A DNA stretch of 64,000 bases from Nocardia salmonicida NBRC 13393 (GTDB lineage Bacteria > Actinomycetota > Actinomycetes > Mycobacteriales > Mycobacteriaceae), in assembly GCF_001613085.1 (NCBI RefSeq), contig NZ_BDBR01000020.1, positions 16,341 to 80,340 of the forward strand. Direction: 5' to 3'. The stretch's first letter is position 1; every line of letters begins with the position of its first letter. Shown here one piece after another: positions 47,788-55,745 of the stretch. The notes under the pieces are model-generated. The model did no database searches. It was not told the DNA's origin and saw nothing but the letters and a program-made list of their open reading frames with translations. The translations under genes were made by a program, and so were the position numbers.

Positions 47788-49152
47788 CTATGAGCCGAAA
47801 CGTTGCATCTGCGTTGCATCCGCGCCGATGCGCCGATCGAGCACTCGGATCTTGGCTTCTATCTGCGCATACAGCGGCGAATCACGATCGACCGTCGATC
47901 GATAGGCGGCCCACGCTGCGGCATCGTCGCGCCCCTCCGGGCCCGACGTCCAGCGACGCAGTACGCCGGCGTCGGGGTCGGCGAGCACGGCGGTTCGCAA
48001 CCGGACCCGGAGCTCGTCGCGGATGTCGCAGATGCCGGGAGCCGAGGAGCGCGGCAGCACCGGGCCCGCGTACAAGCGCAATGCGGATTCGATATCACCG
48101 GAGTCGAGGGCGGCCCGCAGGGCCTCCACATCGGTTGCGACATGCACGCGCAGACGGTAAGGACGCGAACCGACGACCGAGGCGCCGATCACCGACCGCA
48201 GCCGCGACATCGCCGCGCGGATCGTGCCGTTGTCCAGATCGGTGTCGTCGAGCAGCAGCGCCAGATGGTCGGCGCCGAGGCCTTCGGGATGTTCGGTGAG
48301 CAAGAGCAGGATCTCGGCATGACGTTGCGAGAGCGGCACCCGCTCCCCCGCGATACTCAACTGAGGTTGGCCGAGGCCCAAGACGTCGAGACCGAGGTTG
48401 GCCTGTTCGGTGTCGTCGCAGTTGGCCGGCACCGGGGCAGCGATGCCGTGGCTCGCGCGCATCGCCCGCAGCACCAGGTCCATTTCGGCGGCGGTCGCGG
48501 CGGCTTTGACCAAGGCGAGGATTTCCGGCTTGGCCACCCGCATCCCGCCGGCAATCATCAGAACGCCGATCAGACGGCCGTCCGGCTCGTGCACGGGGGC
48601 CGCGGCGCCGGTGATCTGATGCATGCGATGCAGGAAATGTTCGGGTCCGTGGATCCAGGTGGCCCGGCCGGTGCGCACCACGAGGCCGACGGCGTTGGTG
48701 CCGATCCGGCGTTCGCTGAGATCGTCGCCTTCGCGCACGCCGATCTCGGCGGCGGCGGCGACCTGCTCGGGATGACCGTGCACCGAGAGCACGCGACCGA
48801 ACTGGTCGGCCACCGTCACGATCAATCCGGCGTGCGACGCGTCCTGGACCAGCAATTTGTCGATCAGCGGCATGAGCGCGGCGATGGGATGGGCATCGCG
48901 ATACCGCTCGAGATCGGCGCCGCGCAGCCCGCGACCGTCGATGACGTCCGTCGGATCGACACCACCGCGCACACTGCGCAGCCATGATTCGAGAACGAGC
49001 GGACGTAGAAGACCGGCCAGCTGGGTAAGCTGTTCACCACCGGCACTGAGATATCCATGGGCCTGTGCGGCATAGGCTTCCAGAGCACCGAGCTGTGCGC
49101 CCGACTCCGATGCCTGCCGTGGGGGCCTCCCACCTGCAAGATTGCTGACCAT
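47788..49152 (-). CDS. GAF-domain transcriptional regulator with winged-helix C-terminus
   Basis: A 454-residue regulator. The N-terminal half resembles the sensory part of AcoR-type activators: RPLVLESWLRSVRGGVDPTD, HPIAALMPLIDKLLV, then a GAF domain (about 105-230: HAGLIVTVADQFGRVLSVHG, RRIGTNAVGLVVRTGRATWIHGPEHFLHRMHQITGAAAPVHEPDG). There is no sigma-54 AAA+ domain. Instead, SIAGERVPLSQRHAEILLLLTEHPEGLGADHLALLL plus AAMSRLRSVIG (about 275-345) looks like a winged-helix DNA-binding domain of the SARP/OmpR kind, and the tail resembles mycobacterial GAF regulators. It lies between the NRPS and mycofactocin genes and could control either. The start ATG 49152 has AAAGG just upstream. Confidence 0.88.
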   Translation of the reverse strand: MVSNLAGGRPPRQASESGAQLGALEAYAAQAHGYLSAGGEQLTQLAGLLRPLVLESWLRSVRGGVDPTDVIDGRGLRGADLERYRDAHPIAALMPLIDKLLVQDASHAGLIVTVADQFGRVLSVHGHPEQVAAAAEIGVREGDDLSERRIGTNAVGLVVRTGRATWIHGPEHFLHRMHQITGAAAPVHEPDGRLIGVLMIAGGMRVAKPEILALVKAAATAAEMDLVLRAMRASHGIAAPVPANCDDTEQANLGLDVLGLGQPQLSIAGERVPLSQRHAEILLLLTEHPEGLGADHLALLLDDTDLDNGTIRAAMSRLRSVIGASVVGSRPYRLRVHVATDVEALRAALDSGDIESALRLYAGPVLPRSSAPGICDIRDELRVRLRTAVLADPDAGVLRRWTSGPEGRDDAAAWAAYRSTVDRDSPLYAQIEAKIRVLDRRIGADATQMQRFGS

Positions 49153-49257
49153 TTGCCTTTCTTTCCCGCTACAAACTGTACCGGGCAGTTATCGGGCAAA
49201 ACGCCAGAAGTCTGGGTTTGTCCCGCAGGTCACATCGTGGTATCTGCCGTCACTTCG

Positions 49258-50640
49258 TCACACGACCATGTGGTCGGCTATGGCTGCGGCGAGCATCACT
49301 GTCGCGGCCTGCGGACCACGGCGCAGCGGGACCGGGACAACCGACAGATCGGCGACCGTCAGGGCGTCGATGCCGTGGACGCGGCCCTGTTCGTCGACCA
49401 CCGCGCGCTCATCGTGCGCGGCGCCCATGCGGCAGGTACCGGACAGGTGTTGCGAGGTCCCGAGGTTGGCGTACAACCAGGCGTCCTCGATGCGACTGAT
49501 CGGTCGACCGAGCAGATCGGCGGTGAGCGCTGCTCCGTCGCGCAGGCGGGCGCGGTCTCGCGCACTGCGGAGATAGCGCTGGTCGACGTGGGCTCCGACG
49601 GTGGGATCTGTCGAGACGAGCGTCAGCTCGCCGGTCGACTCGGGATGCATCAGGGCGACCCCGATCCGGCGCAGACCCGGCGTGAACATCGGGGTGTACG
49701 GGCGTAGTTCCAGGTCGTCGATTTCGAGGACGTATTCGAGCGGGACGGCCGACTCGGCGAGCTCGTCGACGCCGAACTCGACGCCGATCTCGGGGTGATC
49801 GGCGCACCACGCGCCGACCGGCGCGGGCCGCACGATCTCGACACCGAGCGAGCGCAGCAGCGGTTCGGGGCCGATCCCGGATCTGATCAACAGCGCGGCC
49901 GACTCGACCGCGCCCGCGCACAACACCGTCTGATCGGCATAGCTTCGCCCGCGCTCACGACCGCGCGCCCACTCCACACCGATCACCTTCGTGCCGCGCA
50001 GTAGTAGCCGGGTCACCATGGTGTCGCTGGTGACCGTCAGGTTCTGTCGCCCCATCGCTGGATAGAGATGAGTGATGGCCGGCCCCGCTCGACGACCGCG
50101 CGACACCGCCAACGGCACCCGGCCGAATCCCCCATCGCCGGATTCGGCCGGTGCGTTGAGGTCGGGGATTTCCGGGAACCCCACTGCCGCGCACCGTCGC
50201 GCGAACTCGGCACTGAACTCCGTGGGATCGCTGGTTCGCGAGATCGGGATCGGGCCGCCGACGCCGTGGCCGGGGGCGCTGCCGAAATCCATGTCGTGTT
50301 CCAGGTCGCGGAAAACAGGCAGGACCGCTTCGAACGACCAGCGTGGGCCCGCCACCGCACTCCATGCCGCGAAGTCGGTGGCGGGTGGGCGGATGAAGTA
50401 GCTGCCGTTGATCGCACCGGATCCGCCGATCAGCTTGCCGCGCACCAGGTTTCCCGGGTACCGCCAGAGCACCCCGGAATCAGGGCCGACCGGTAGGTGA
50501 GCCGGGTCGAGCAGTTCCCCCGTTGGCCGGTGGGCCGGTCCAGCTTCGAACACGCGCACCGAGCGCGCCGGATCAGCGCTGAGCCGGGCCGCGAGCACAC
50601 ACCCCGCCGACCCTGCTCCGACAATGAGAGTGCTCGTCAC
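49258..50640 (-). CDS. mftG: Mycofactocin-associated GMC oxidoreductase
   Basis: A 460-residue GMC-family flavoprotein. STLIVGAGSAGCVLAARLSAD is the FAD-binding fold, VRGKLIGGSGAINGSYFIRPPATDFAAW the GMC signature region, and HLSGTCRMGAAHDERAVVDEQGRVHGIDALTVADLSVVPVPLRRGPQAATVMLAAAIADHM the C-terminal catalytic block. In mycobacteria MftG reoxidises mycofactocinol and passes electrons towards respiration. Position directly after mftF supports the name. The start is the GTG at 50640, 10 bp past the mftF stop; upstream frame is open but not GMC-like. Confidence 0.92.
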   Translation of the reverse strand: MTSTLIVGAGSAGCVLAARLSADPARSVRVFEAGPAHRPTGELLDPAHLPVGPDSGVLWRYPGNLVRGKLIGGSGAINGSYFIRPPATDFAAWSAVAGPRWSFEAVLPVFRDLEHDMDFGSAPGHGVGGPIPISRTSDPTEFSAEFARRCAAVGFPEIPDLNAPAESGDGGFGRVPLAVSRGRRAGPAITHLYPAMGRQNLTVTSDTMVTRLLLRGTKVIGVEWARGRERGRSYADQTVLCAGAVESAALLIRSGIGPEPLLRSLGVEIVRPAPVGAWCADHPEIGVEFGVDELAESAVPLEYVLEIDDLELRPYTPMFTPGLRRIGVALMHPESTGELTLVSTDPTVGAHVDQRYLRSARDRARLRDGAALTADLLGRPISRIEDAWLYANLGTSQHLSGTCRMGAAHDERAVVDEQGRVHGIDALTVADLSVVPVPLRRGPQAATVMLAAAIADHMVV

Positions 50641-50650
50641 GCAGGCGTAT

Positions 50651-52087
50651 TCAGCGGGGTGGCACGCTCGGCTTGAGCGCTTCGAAACTGCGCGCCCTGA
50701 TGACGCCGAGCCACAGGCCGGTGCCGTAGGCCACGTCGTCGAGGCGCTTGTAGGCCACATAGCGCAGCGGGTCGAGGCCGCCGGAGTCGCGATGGGTGAA
50801 CCAGTCGGCCAGACCGTCGGCGAGCGCCATGGTGATGGCGATCCTGCGGATCCGGCTCGACGCGATGACGGCGAGCAGCGTCACCGGCCAATAGTCGCGA
50901 CACATCGCCGAAGCCAGTCGCCACATACCGGCGAAGTAGCCGCGGGCCAGATAGACCGCGGCGATCCTGGTCGGGTTGTCGAGTTCGGTGAAGACCCGGC
51001 GCAGACGAACAAGGGCCGTGGCGAGGGTGACGAGTCCACCGAGCAGACCCCACTTCGACAGTGTCGCGAACAGCAGACTCGCCAGCACGGTCCAGGTCGG
51101 CACCGACAGCGGCGAGACCAGGCCCGAGTGCCGTTTGCCGAGCGGTGCGGCGCCGGTGCCGTAGAACAGCTTTCGTCCGAACCAGGCGCGGAAGGCGACA
51201 CGGTGATCGTGGGCGACGTGCGCGGCGGGCTCGTAGCGCAATCGCCAGCCGGCGCGTTCGAGCCGCCAGCACAGGTCGACATCCTCTGCCACCTGCATCG
51301 ATTCGTCGAATCCGCCCTCGCCGAGCAGCGCCGCGCGCCGTGCCAGCAGCGCCGCGCTCGGCACATACGACACGATGCCGCGCGCGTGCACCGCCGACTC
51401 GCGGCGGCCGAGATCGAGTGAGGAGCGGGTGTGTTCGTAGCGGGCGAGCGCGTTGGATTCGGAGTCGAGGGCGACGATGCGCGGCGCGACGAGCGCGACC
51501 TGCGGATCGCTGAAGTGCCCGAGCATGACCTCCAACCACCCGCTGCGAGGCACCACGTCGGAGTCGAGGAACGCCACGAAGCCCGTTGTCGCCGCTTGCA
51601 ATCCGGCATTTCGGGCAGCCGCGGGGCCGAGCGGACTCTCGTGCCGCAGCACCGTCACCTGACCACGGCCCGATCGCGGCGGGATGCGGACAGGTTCGTC
51701 GGACCCGTCGTCGACAACGATCACGTTGTGCCCGCGCAACACCGCAAGCAGACGTAACAGTCCGTCGGCATTGTTGTAGAGCGGGATGACGACGGTGACG
51801 TCGTCGAGTGACGGTTCGAGCCGCGGACGCGGGTTGGCCACGCCGGAATCGAGCAGTCGGCGGGCGACGATCGCGGACTTGGTGTCGGTCACCTCCAGGT
51901 ATCCGTCGCCGATCAACTCGGCGGCCTCCGGGGCCAAGCGCAGCATCCGTGCGGGCGATCCTCCGATCAGGATCCGACCCCCGGAAAATGCGCGTACCCG
52001 TGGATCGATCCGTACCCCGAAGCCGTCGGGCAGACGATCATGGCGCATTCCTCGCATGCTATTCGCAGTTGGGCTCTCAGACATCAT
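50651..52087 (-). CDS. mftF: Mycofactocin glycosyltransferase
   Basis: About 478 residues. RLPDGFGVRIDPRVR and LIGGSPARMLRLAPEAAELI at the N-terminus are characteristic of MftF; the GT2 domain follows (TVVIPLYNNADGLLRLLAVL, VVDDGSDEP, PAAARNAGLQAATTGFVAFLDSDVVPR with the DxD acid, GFDESMQVAEDVDLCWRLERAGWRLRYEP). C-terminal hydrophobic helices suggest membrane association. MftF adds a beta-1,4-glucose chain to the mycofactocin core. Several starts are possible (GTG/ATG/ATG at 52082-52090 and ATG further in); none has a strong ribosome site, so the start is uncertain by up to 15 residues. Confidence 0.92.
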   Translation of the reverse strand: MMSESPTANSMRGMRHDRLPDGFGVRIDPRVRAFSGGRILIGGSPARMLRLAPEAAELIGDGYLEVTDTKSAIVARRLLDSGVANPRPRLEPSLDDVTVVIPLYNNADGLLRLLAVLRGHNVIVVDDGSDEPVRIPPRSGRGQVTVLRHESPLGPAAARNAGLQAATTGFVAFLDSDVVPRSGWLEVMLGHFSDPQVALVAPRIVALDSESNALARYEHTRSSLDLGRRESAVHARGIVSYVPSAALLARRAALLGEGGFDESMQVAEDVDLCWRLERAGWRLRYEPAAHVAHDHRVAFRAWFGRKLFYGTGAAPLGKRHSGLVSPLSVPTWTVLASLLFATLSKWGLLGGLVTLATALVRLRRVFTELDNPTRIAAVYLARGYFAGMWRLASAMCRDYWPVTLLAVIASSRIRRIAITMALADGLADWFTHRDSGGLDPLRYVAYKRLDDVAYGTGLWLGVIRARSFEALKPSVPPR

Positions 52088-52132
52088 CACCCCACAAAAA
52101 AGGAGGAAAGTCTGCCTGAAATGCCGCCCTGA

Positions 52133-52182
52133 CCGGTTGCCGGACGTGTCAACAAGATCGGCAGCGCATTTCCGGCAACCGG
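52133..52182. promoter_or_regulatory. 12-bp inverted repeat between mftBC and mftF
   Basis: CCGGTTGCCGGA (52133-52144) and TCCGGCAACCGG (52171-52182) are perfect inverted repeats separated by 26 bases in the 166-bp gap. The RNA could fold into a strong stem. No T-run follows on the minus strand within a few bases, so it is more likely an mRNA processing or attenuation site, or a recombination scar, than a plain terminator. In other mft clusters mftD and mftE sit at this point. Confidence 0.6.
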
Positions 52183-52253
52183 ATTCGAATAAAGGATTCG
52201 GACGCGTCAGCGTTCCTCAGCTGCGCACGGCCGGAGCGCAGGCGGAGGTACGC

Positions 52254-53729
52254 CTAGCCGAGCGGACTCTCGTTGCACGCCTTGGCAGGTGGGCGCTTCA
52301 CGGTCAGCGGCAGTGACACCCTGGCACGGCTGCGAACCGGGCGTGAGTGGTCGACGGCGGGGCGCGGAATGGTACGACCCGGCGCTGTCAATGCCGCTTC
52401 ACCGTAGCCCTGCACGCATTCCGGATCAGGTCCGTTGGCGGGCAGACCGGTGAAGAACTTCGCCGCCATGCAGCCACCGCGGCAGGAGTCGTAGTGCGAG
52501 CACTTCGTGCACGCGCCACCGTCGACCGGTTCGCGCAGTTCGGCGAAGAGCGCCGAATCGGTCCAGACCGACTCGAAACCACCGTCGGCGACGATGTTTC
52601 CGGCCTTGAAGCGGTCGTGGATGGCGAAGGGGCAGGCATAGACGTCGCCGACCGGGTCGACCAGGCAGACCACACGACCCGCGCCACACATGTTCAAACC
52701 CGGTAGCGCCGAGCCGAATGCGGACAGGTGGAAGAACGAGTCGCCGGTGAGCACGCCCTCGCCGTTGCGGACGAGCCAGTCGTAGAGCTCGCGTTGCTGC
52801 TCGGGCAGTGGGTGCAGTTCGTCCCACACGTCGGCGCCACGACCCGAGGGGCGCAGCCGAGTGAGTCGCAAGGTGGCGCCGTACTTGTCGGCGATGGCCT
52901 TGAACTCGTCGAGCTGGGAGATGTTGTGGCGGGTGGCCACGACCGAGAGCTTCGCGTCCTTGAAACCCGCCGCGGCGAGGTTCGACAGCGCCTTGATCGC
53001 GGTGTCGTAGGAGCCGGGGCCGCGCACGGCATCGTTGACCGCGGCGTCGGCGCCGTCGAGGGAGATCTGCACGTCGACGTAGTCGCTGGCCGCCAAGCGC
53101 GCGGCGACCTCTTCGTTGATGCGAACGCCGTTGGTGGAGAACTTGACCCCCACATTGTGCGCGGTGGCGTAGTCGACCAGTTCCCAGAAGTCCGGGCGCA
53201 CGGTCGGTTCACCGCCGCCGATGTTGACGTAGAAGATCTGCATGCGCTCGAACTCGTCGATCAGCGCCTTGCACTGCTCGGTGCTCAGTTCGTTCGGGTC
53301 GCGGCGGCCCGACGAGGACAGACAGTGCACGCACGACAGGTTGCAGGCGTAGGTGAGTTCCCAGGTGAGGCAGATCGGTGCGCCGAGGCCCGATTCGAAG
53401 CGGTCGATCAGCCTGCCGCCCTGAGGAGCGTCACCCGCGGGCAAGGCTTCGGGTGCGGCGGTGACCGGGCCGGGCGATGCCACGATCATGTCGGTGTCGG
53501 CGAGCTGCCCGAGCGCGGCCAGGTGCGCGTCGGAGGCGTCGATGCCCTTGGCGCGCAGCGCCTCGCGCACCGAAGAGTGCGCGGGCAGCGACCGGACCAC
53601 GTCGACGAGATCGCGGCTCTTGAGGAACGAGAGCTTGCGGGTCCCGAAGTGGTACAGCAGCGCGCCGAAGGACTCCGGGCGCAACGAGACCCGCGGGTGC
53701 AGCGTCCAACGGGTGTCGAGATCGAGCAT
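52254..53729 (-). CDS. mftBC: MftB-MftC fusion: mycofactocin peptide chaperone and radical SAM maturase
   Basis: A 491-residue natural fusion. Residues 1-~88 (DTRWTLHPRVSLRPESFGALLYHFGTRKLSFLKSRDLV...ALGQLADTDMI) are MftB, the precursor-binding RRE protein. A ~25-residue Ala/Pro/Gly linker follows. From RLIDRFESGLGAPICLTWELTYACNLSCVHCLSSSG the protein is MftC, with the CxxxCxxC [4Fe-4S]-SAM motif, FSTNGVRI, ISLDGAD, the SPASM-type cysteines in NMCGAGRVVC...YACPF and CTKCSHYDSCRGGCMAAKFF, and the typical C-terminus CNESP. MftC decarboxylates the terminal Tyr of MftA and crosslinks Val to it. The ATG lies 2 bp after the mftA stop. In M. tuberculosis and most clusters the two are separate genes. 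Confidence 0.93.
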   Translation of the reverse strand: MLDLDTRWTLHPRVSLRPESFGALLYHFGTRKLSFLKSRDLVDVVRSLPAHSSVREALRAKGIDASDAHLAALGQLADTDMIVASPGPVTAAPEALPAGDAPQGGRLIDRFESGLGAPICLTWELTYACNLSCVHCLSSSGRRDPNELSTEQCKALIDEFERMQIFYVNIGGGEPTVRPDFWELVDYATAHNVGVKFSTNGVRINEEVAARLAASDYVDVQISLDGADAAVNDAVRGPGSYDTAIKALSNLAAAGFKDAKLSVVATRHNISQLDEFKAIADKYGATLRLTRLRPSGRGADVWDELHPLPEQQRELYDWLVRNGEGVLTGDSFFHLSAFGSALPGLNMCGAGRVVCLVDPVGDVYACPFAIHDRFKAGNIVADGGFESVWTDSALFAELREPVDGGACTKCSHYDSCRGGCMAAKFFTGLPANGPDPECVQGYGEAALTAPGRTIPRPAVDHSRPVRSRARVSLPLTVKRPPAKACNESPLG

Positions 53730-53731
53730 GG

Positions 53732-53836
53732 TCAGTACACGCCGCACATGCCGTCGATGCTGACCTCTTCGATCAGCGTCTCGGTGACCAGGTCCTCGTC
53801 GGATTCGACGGTCGCAGGCGTGGTGTTCTCAGGCAT
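53732..53836 (-). CDS. mftA: Mycofactocin precursor peptide
   Basis: A 34-residue peptide: an N-terminal Thr/Glu-rich leader, then DLVTETLIEEVSIDGMCGVY at the very end. The final IDGMCGVY is the invariant MftA terminus; the last Val-Tyr becomes the cofactor core. GGAGG five bases before the ATG at 53836 is a strong ribosome site. It is the first gene of the mft operon, upstream of the fused mftBC. Confidence 0.97.
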   Translation of the reverse strand: MPENTTPATVESDEDLVTETLIEEVSIDGMCGVY

Positions 53837-54019
53837 GACTACCTCCATTGTGTTGCCGGTCACCTCGGACCTTAACGTCAGTGACTGCCATAAAGGGCGG
53901 AATCGGAAAATCTTTCTCTGAGCACACCCCGCCCCATCACCTGCGAACCCCTCTAGACTTCCGGGGGCAGGATGGGAAAAGGGCTGATGGCCCGGCGGCA
54001 ACAGAGGTGAGGCAGAGGC

Positions 54020-54652
54020 TTGCGTAACCATGGTGGGGCGGGCGCTAGTTCGACACTGTCCGAGACCGAGATCGTCGACGCGGCACTGAAGGTGGTGCGT
54101 GAGGACGGGGTCGAAAAGCTTTCGATGCGACGGCTCTCGCGCGAGCTCGGGGTGTCGCCGATGGCGCCGTACTACTACGTGGCCGACAAGCGCGAGTTGC
54201 TCGACCTCGTCGCCAGCGCCGCACTGCTCGGGGTGCGCAAGCCGCCGCGCGAGTCCGGTCCGTGGCAGCAGCGCCTGCGCGATCTGATCGATCAGATAGA
54301 CGATAAACTCCGCACGCATCCCGGCCTCGGCGACATCTTGCTCGAGCAGATGCTCGGCAAGCAGCTCGACCTGATCGAAGCGGTGATGGAGATCCTGTTC
54401 GACGCGGGCTTCAGCGACCGCAACGTGCTGGCCGCCTACGCGACCATCCACACCTACCTGTTCGGCCGCAGCAGAGTGAACCCGCGCGACCGTTCCGCGC
54501 CGGCGGACGTGCTGCTGCCCGAGGCGGTGGCCCGAGCCACGAAGTACATGCCCGACCTGCGCGGCAAGTACTCCTACGACTTCGGGATGGAGGTGCTGGT
54601 CGCCGGACTCGAGGCACAGCTTGCCCTGCAGGCGCGTCCCGGCCTAGCATGA
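54020..54652 (+). CDS. TetR-family regulator
   Basis: A 210-residue TetR protein. The DNA-binding part is ETEIVDAALKVVREDGVEKLSMRRLSRELGVSPMAPYYYVADKRELLDLV (about 15-65). The C-terminal part is helical with HTYLFGRSRVNPRD. It does not resemble MftR, whose recognition helix sequence is different, and lies divergent from mftA and 37 bp upstream of kshB. It could repress mftA, itself or kshB. The start is a TTG at 54020 with GTGAGG 7 bp upstream; no ATG or GTG is suitable. Confidence 0.88.
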   Translation: MRNHGGAGASSTLSETEIVDAALKVVREDGVEKLSMRRLSRELGVSPMAPYYYVADKRELLDLVASAALLGVRKPPRESGPWQQRLRDLIDQIDDKLRTHPGLGDILLEQMLGKQLDLIEAVMEILFDAGFSDRNVLAAYATIHTYLFGRSRVNPRDRSAPADVLLPEAVARATKYMPDLRGKYSYDFGMEVLVAGLEAQLALQARPGLA

Positions 54653-54655
54653 AAC

Positions 54656-54669
54656 TGAAACACGTTCTA
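54656..54669. promoter_or_regulatory. KstR-type operator upstream of kshB
   Basis: TGAAACACGTTCTA fits the KstR consensus T-n2-AAC-n2-GTT-n2-A exactly, on both strands. It is extended by AAACT and AGTTT arms on the two sides (54652-54673), giving a longer palindrome. The site is 20 bp before the kshB ATG. KstR is the repressor of the cholesterol catabolism regulon in mycobacteria and Rhodococcus. Confidence 0.75.
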
Positions 54670-54689
54670 GTTTTGCCCGAGAGGACGAC

Positions 54690-55745
54690 ATGACCACAGT
54701 CGAGGTTCCGCACGGCTCGCGCTCGGTGGTGCTGCGGGTAGCAGCGGTGATCGCCGAAACGGCCGATACCCACTCCGTGGTCTTCGAGGTGCCCGCCGAA
54801 CTGCGCGAGCGCTTCGCCTACACCCCCGGCCAGTTCCTGACGCTGCGCATCCCGAGCGAGCAGACCGGATCGGTCGCCCGCTGCTATTCGCTGGCCAGCT
54901 CGCCGTTCACCGATGATCAGCCGAAGGTGACGGTCAAACGCACCGAGGGCGGGTACGGCTCGAACTGGCTCTGCGACAACCTCGCCGTCGGCGACGAGGT
55001 CGAGGTGCTGCCGCCCTCCGGCGTGTTCACGCCGAAGGATCTCGACGAGAACCTGCTGCTGTTCGGAGCGGGCAGCGGGATCACGCCGGTGATGTCGATT
55101 CTGAAGTCGGCGCTGTCGCAGGGTTCGGGCAAGGTCGTGCTGGTCTACGCCAATCGCGACGCGAACTCGGTGATCTTCGCCGATGAACTGCGCGATCTCG
55201 TCGGCAAGCATCCCCAGCGACTCACCGTCATCCACTGGCTCGAGCCGCTGCTCGGCCTGCCGACCGCCGACATGATGGCCACCCTGGTCTCGCCCTACAC
55301 CGGCTATGAGGCGTTCATGTGCGGGCCGAAGCCGTTCATGGACCTGGTGCACGACGCGTTGGCCTCGCTCGAGGTGCCACGCAACCGGACCCATGCCGAG
55401 GTGTTCAATTCCCTCGCGGGCGATCCGTTCGCCGCCCACGCACCCGCCGAGGTCTCCGAGGCCGAGGCTGCCGACGCGGCGACGGTCGAGGTGGAGCTCG
55501 ACGGCGAGGTGCACGAGATGTCGTGGCCGCGCAAGCAGACGCTGGTCGACATCATGCTCGACAAGGGCCTCGACGTGCCCTACTCCTGCCAGGAGGGCGA
55601 GTGCGGGTCGTGTGCCTGCACCGTGCTGGAAGGCAAAGTGGAGATGGCCAATTCGGAGATCCTGGATCCCGAGGACATCGAGAACGGGTACATCCTCGGC
55701 TGCCAGGCGCGGCCGGTGACCGATCGGTTGCGGATCCAGTTCTAA
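54690..55745 (+). CDS. kshB: 3-ketosteroid 9-alpha-hydroxylase reductase (KshB-like)
   Basis: A 351-residue oxygenase reductase with three parts: an FAD barrel (RCYSLASSP near 65), an NAD(P)H domain (LLLFGAGSGITPVMSIL near 130; AFMCGPKPFM near 210), and a C-terminal plant-type [2Fe-2S] ferredoxin with CQEGECGSCACTVLEG and the fourth Cys in GYILGCQARP. This order and sequence match KshB, which passes electrons to the KshA Rieske oxygenase that opens the steroid B ring. The KstR-type operator just upstream supports steroid induction. Phenylacetate-type reductases are the alternative. The ATG has GAGAGGA upstream. The 3' end overlaps the convergent alkylation-repair gene by 4 bp. Confidence 0.9.
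   Translation: MTTVEVPHGSRSVVLRVAAVIAETADTHSVVFEVPAELRERFAYTPGQFLTLRIPSEQTGSVARCYSLASSPFTDDQPKVTVKRTEGGYGSNWLCDNLAVGDEVEVLPPSGVFTPKDLDENLLLFGAGSGITPVMSILKSALSQGSGKVVLVYANRDANSVIFADELRDLVGKHPQRLTVIHWLEPLLGLPTADMMATLVSPYTGYEAFMCGPKPFMDLVHDALASLEVPRNRTHAEVFNSLAGDPFAAHAPAEVSEAEAADAATVEVELDGEVHEMSWPRKQTLVDIMLDKGLDVPYSCQEGECGSCACTVLEGKVEMANSEILDPEDIENGYILGCQARPVTDRLRIQF

Noticed and set aside
54020..54652. TetR next to mftA as MftR
   Set aside because: Its helix-turn-helix sequence does not match the MftR family as I know it, and its ATYYYVADK-type region points to another TetR subgroup.
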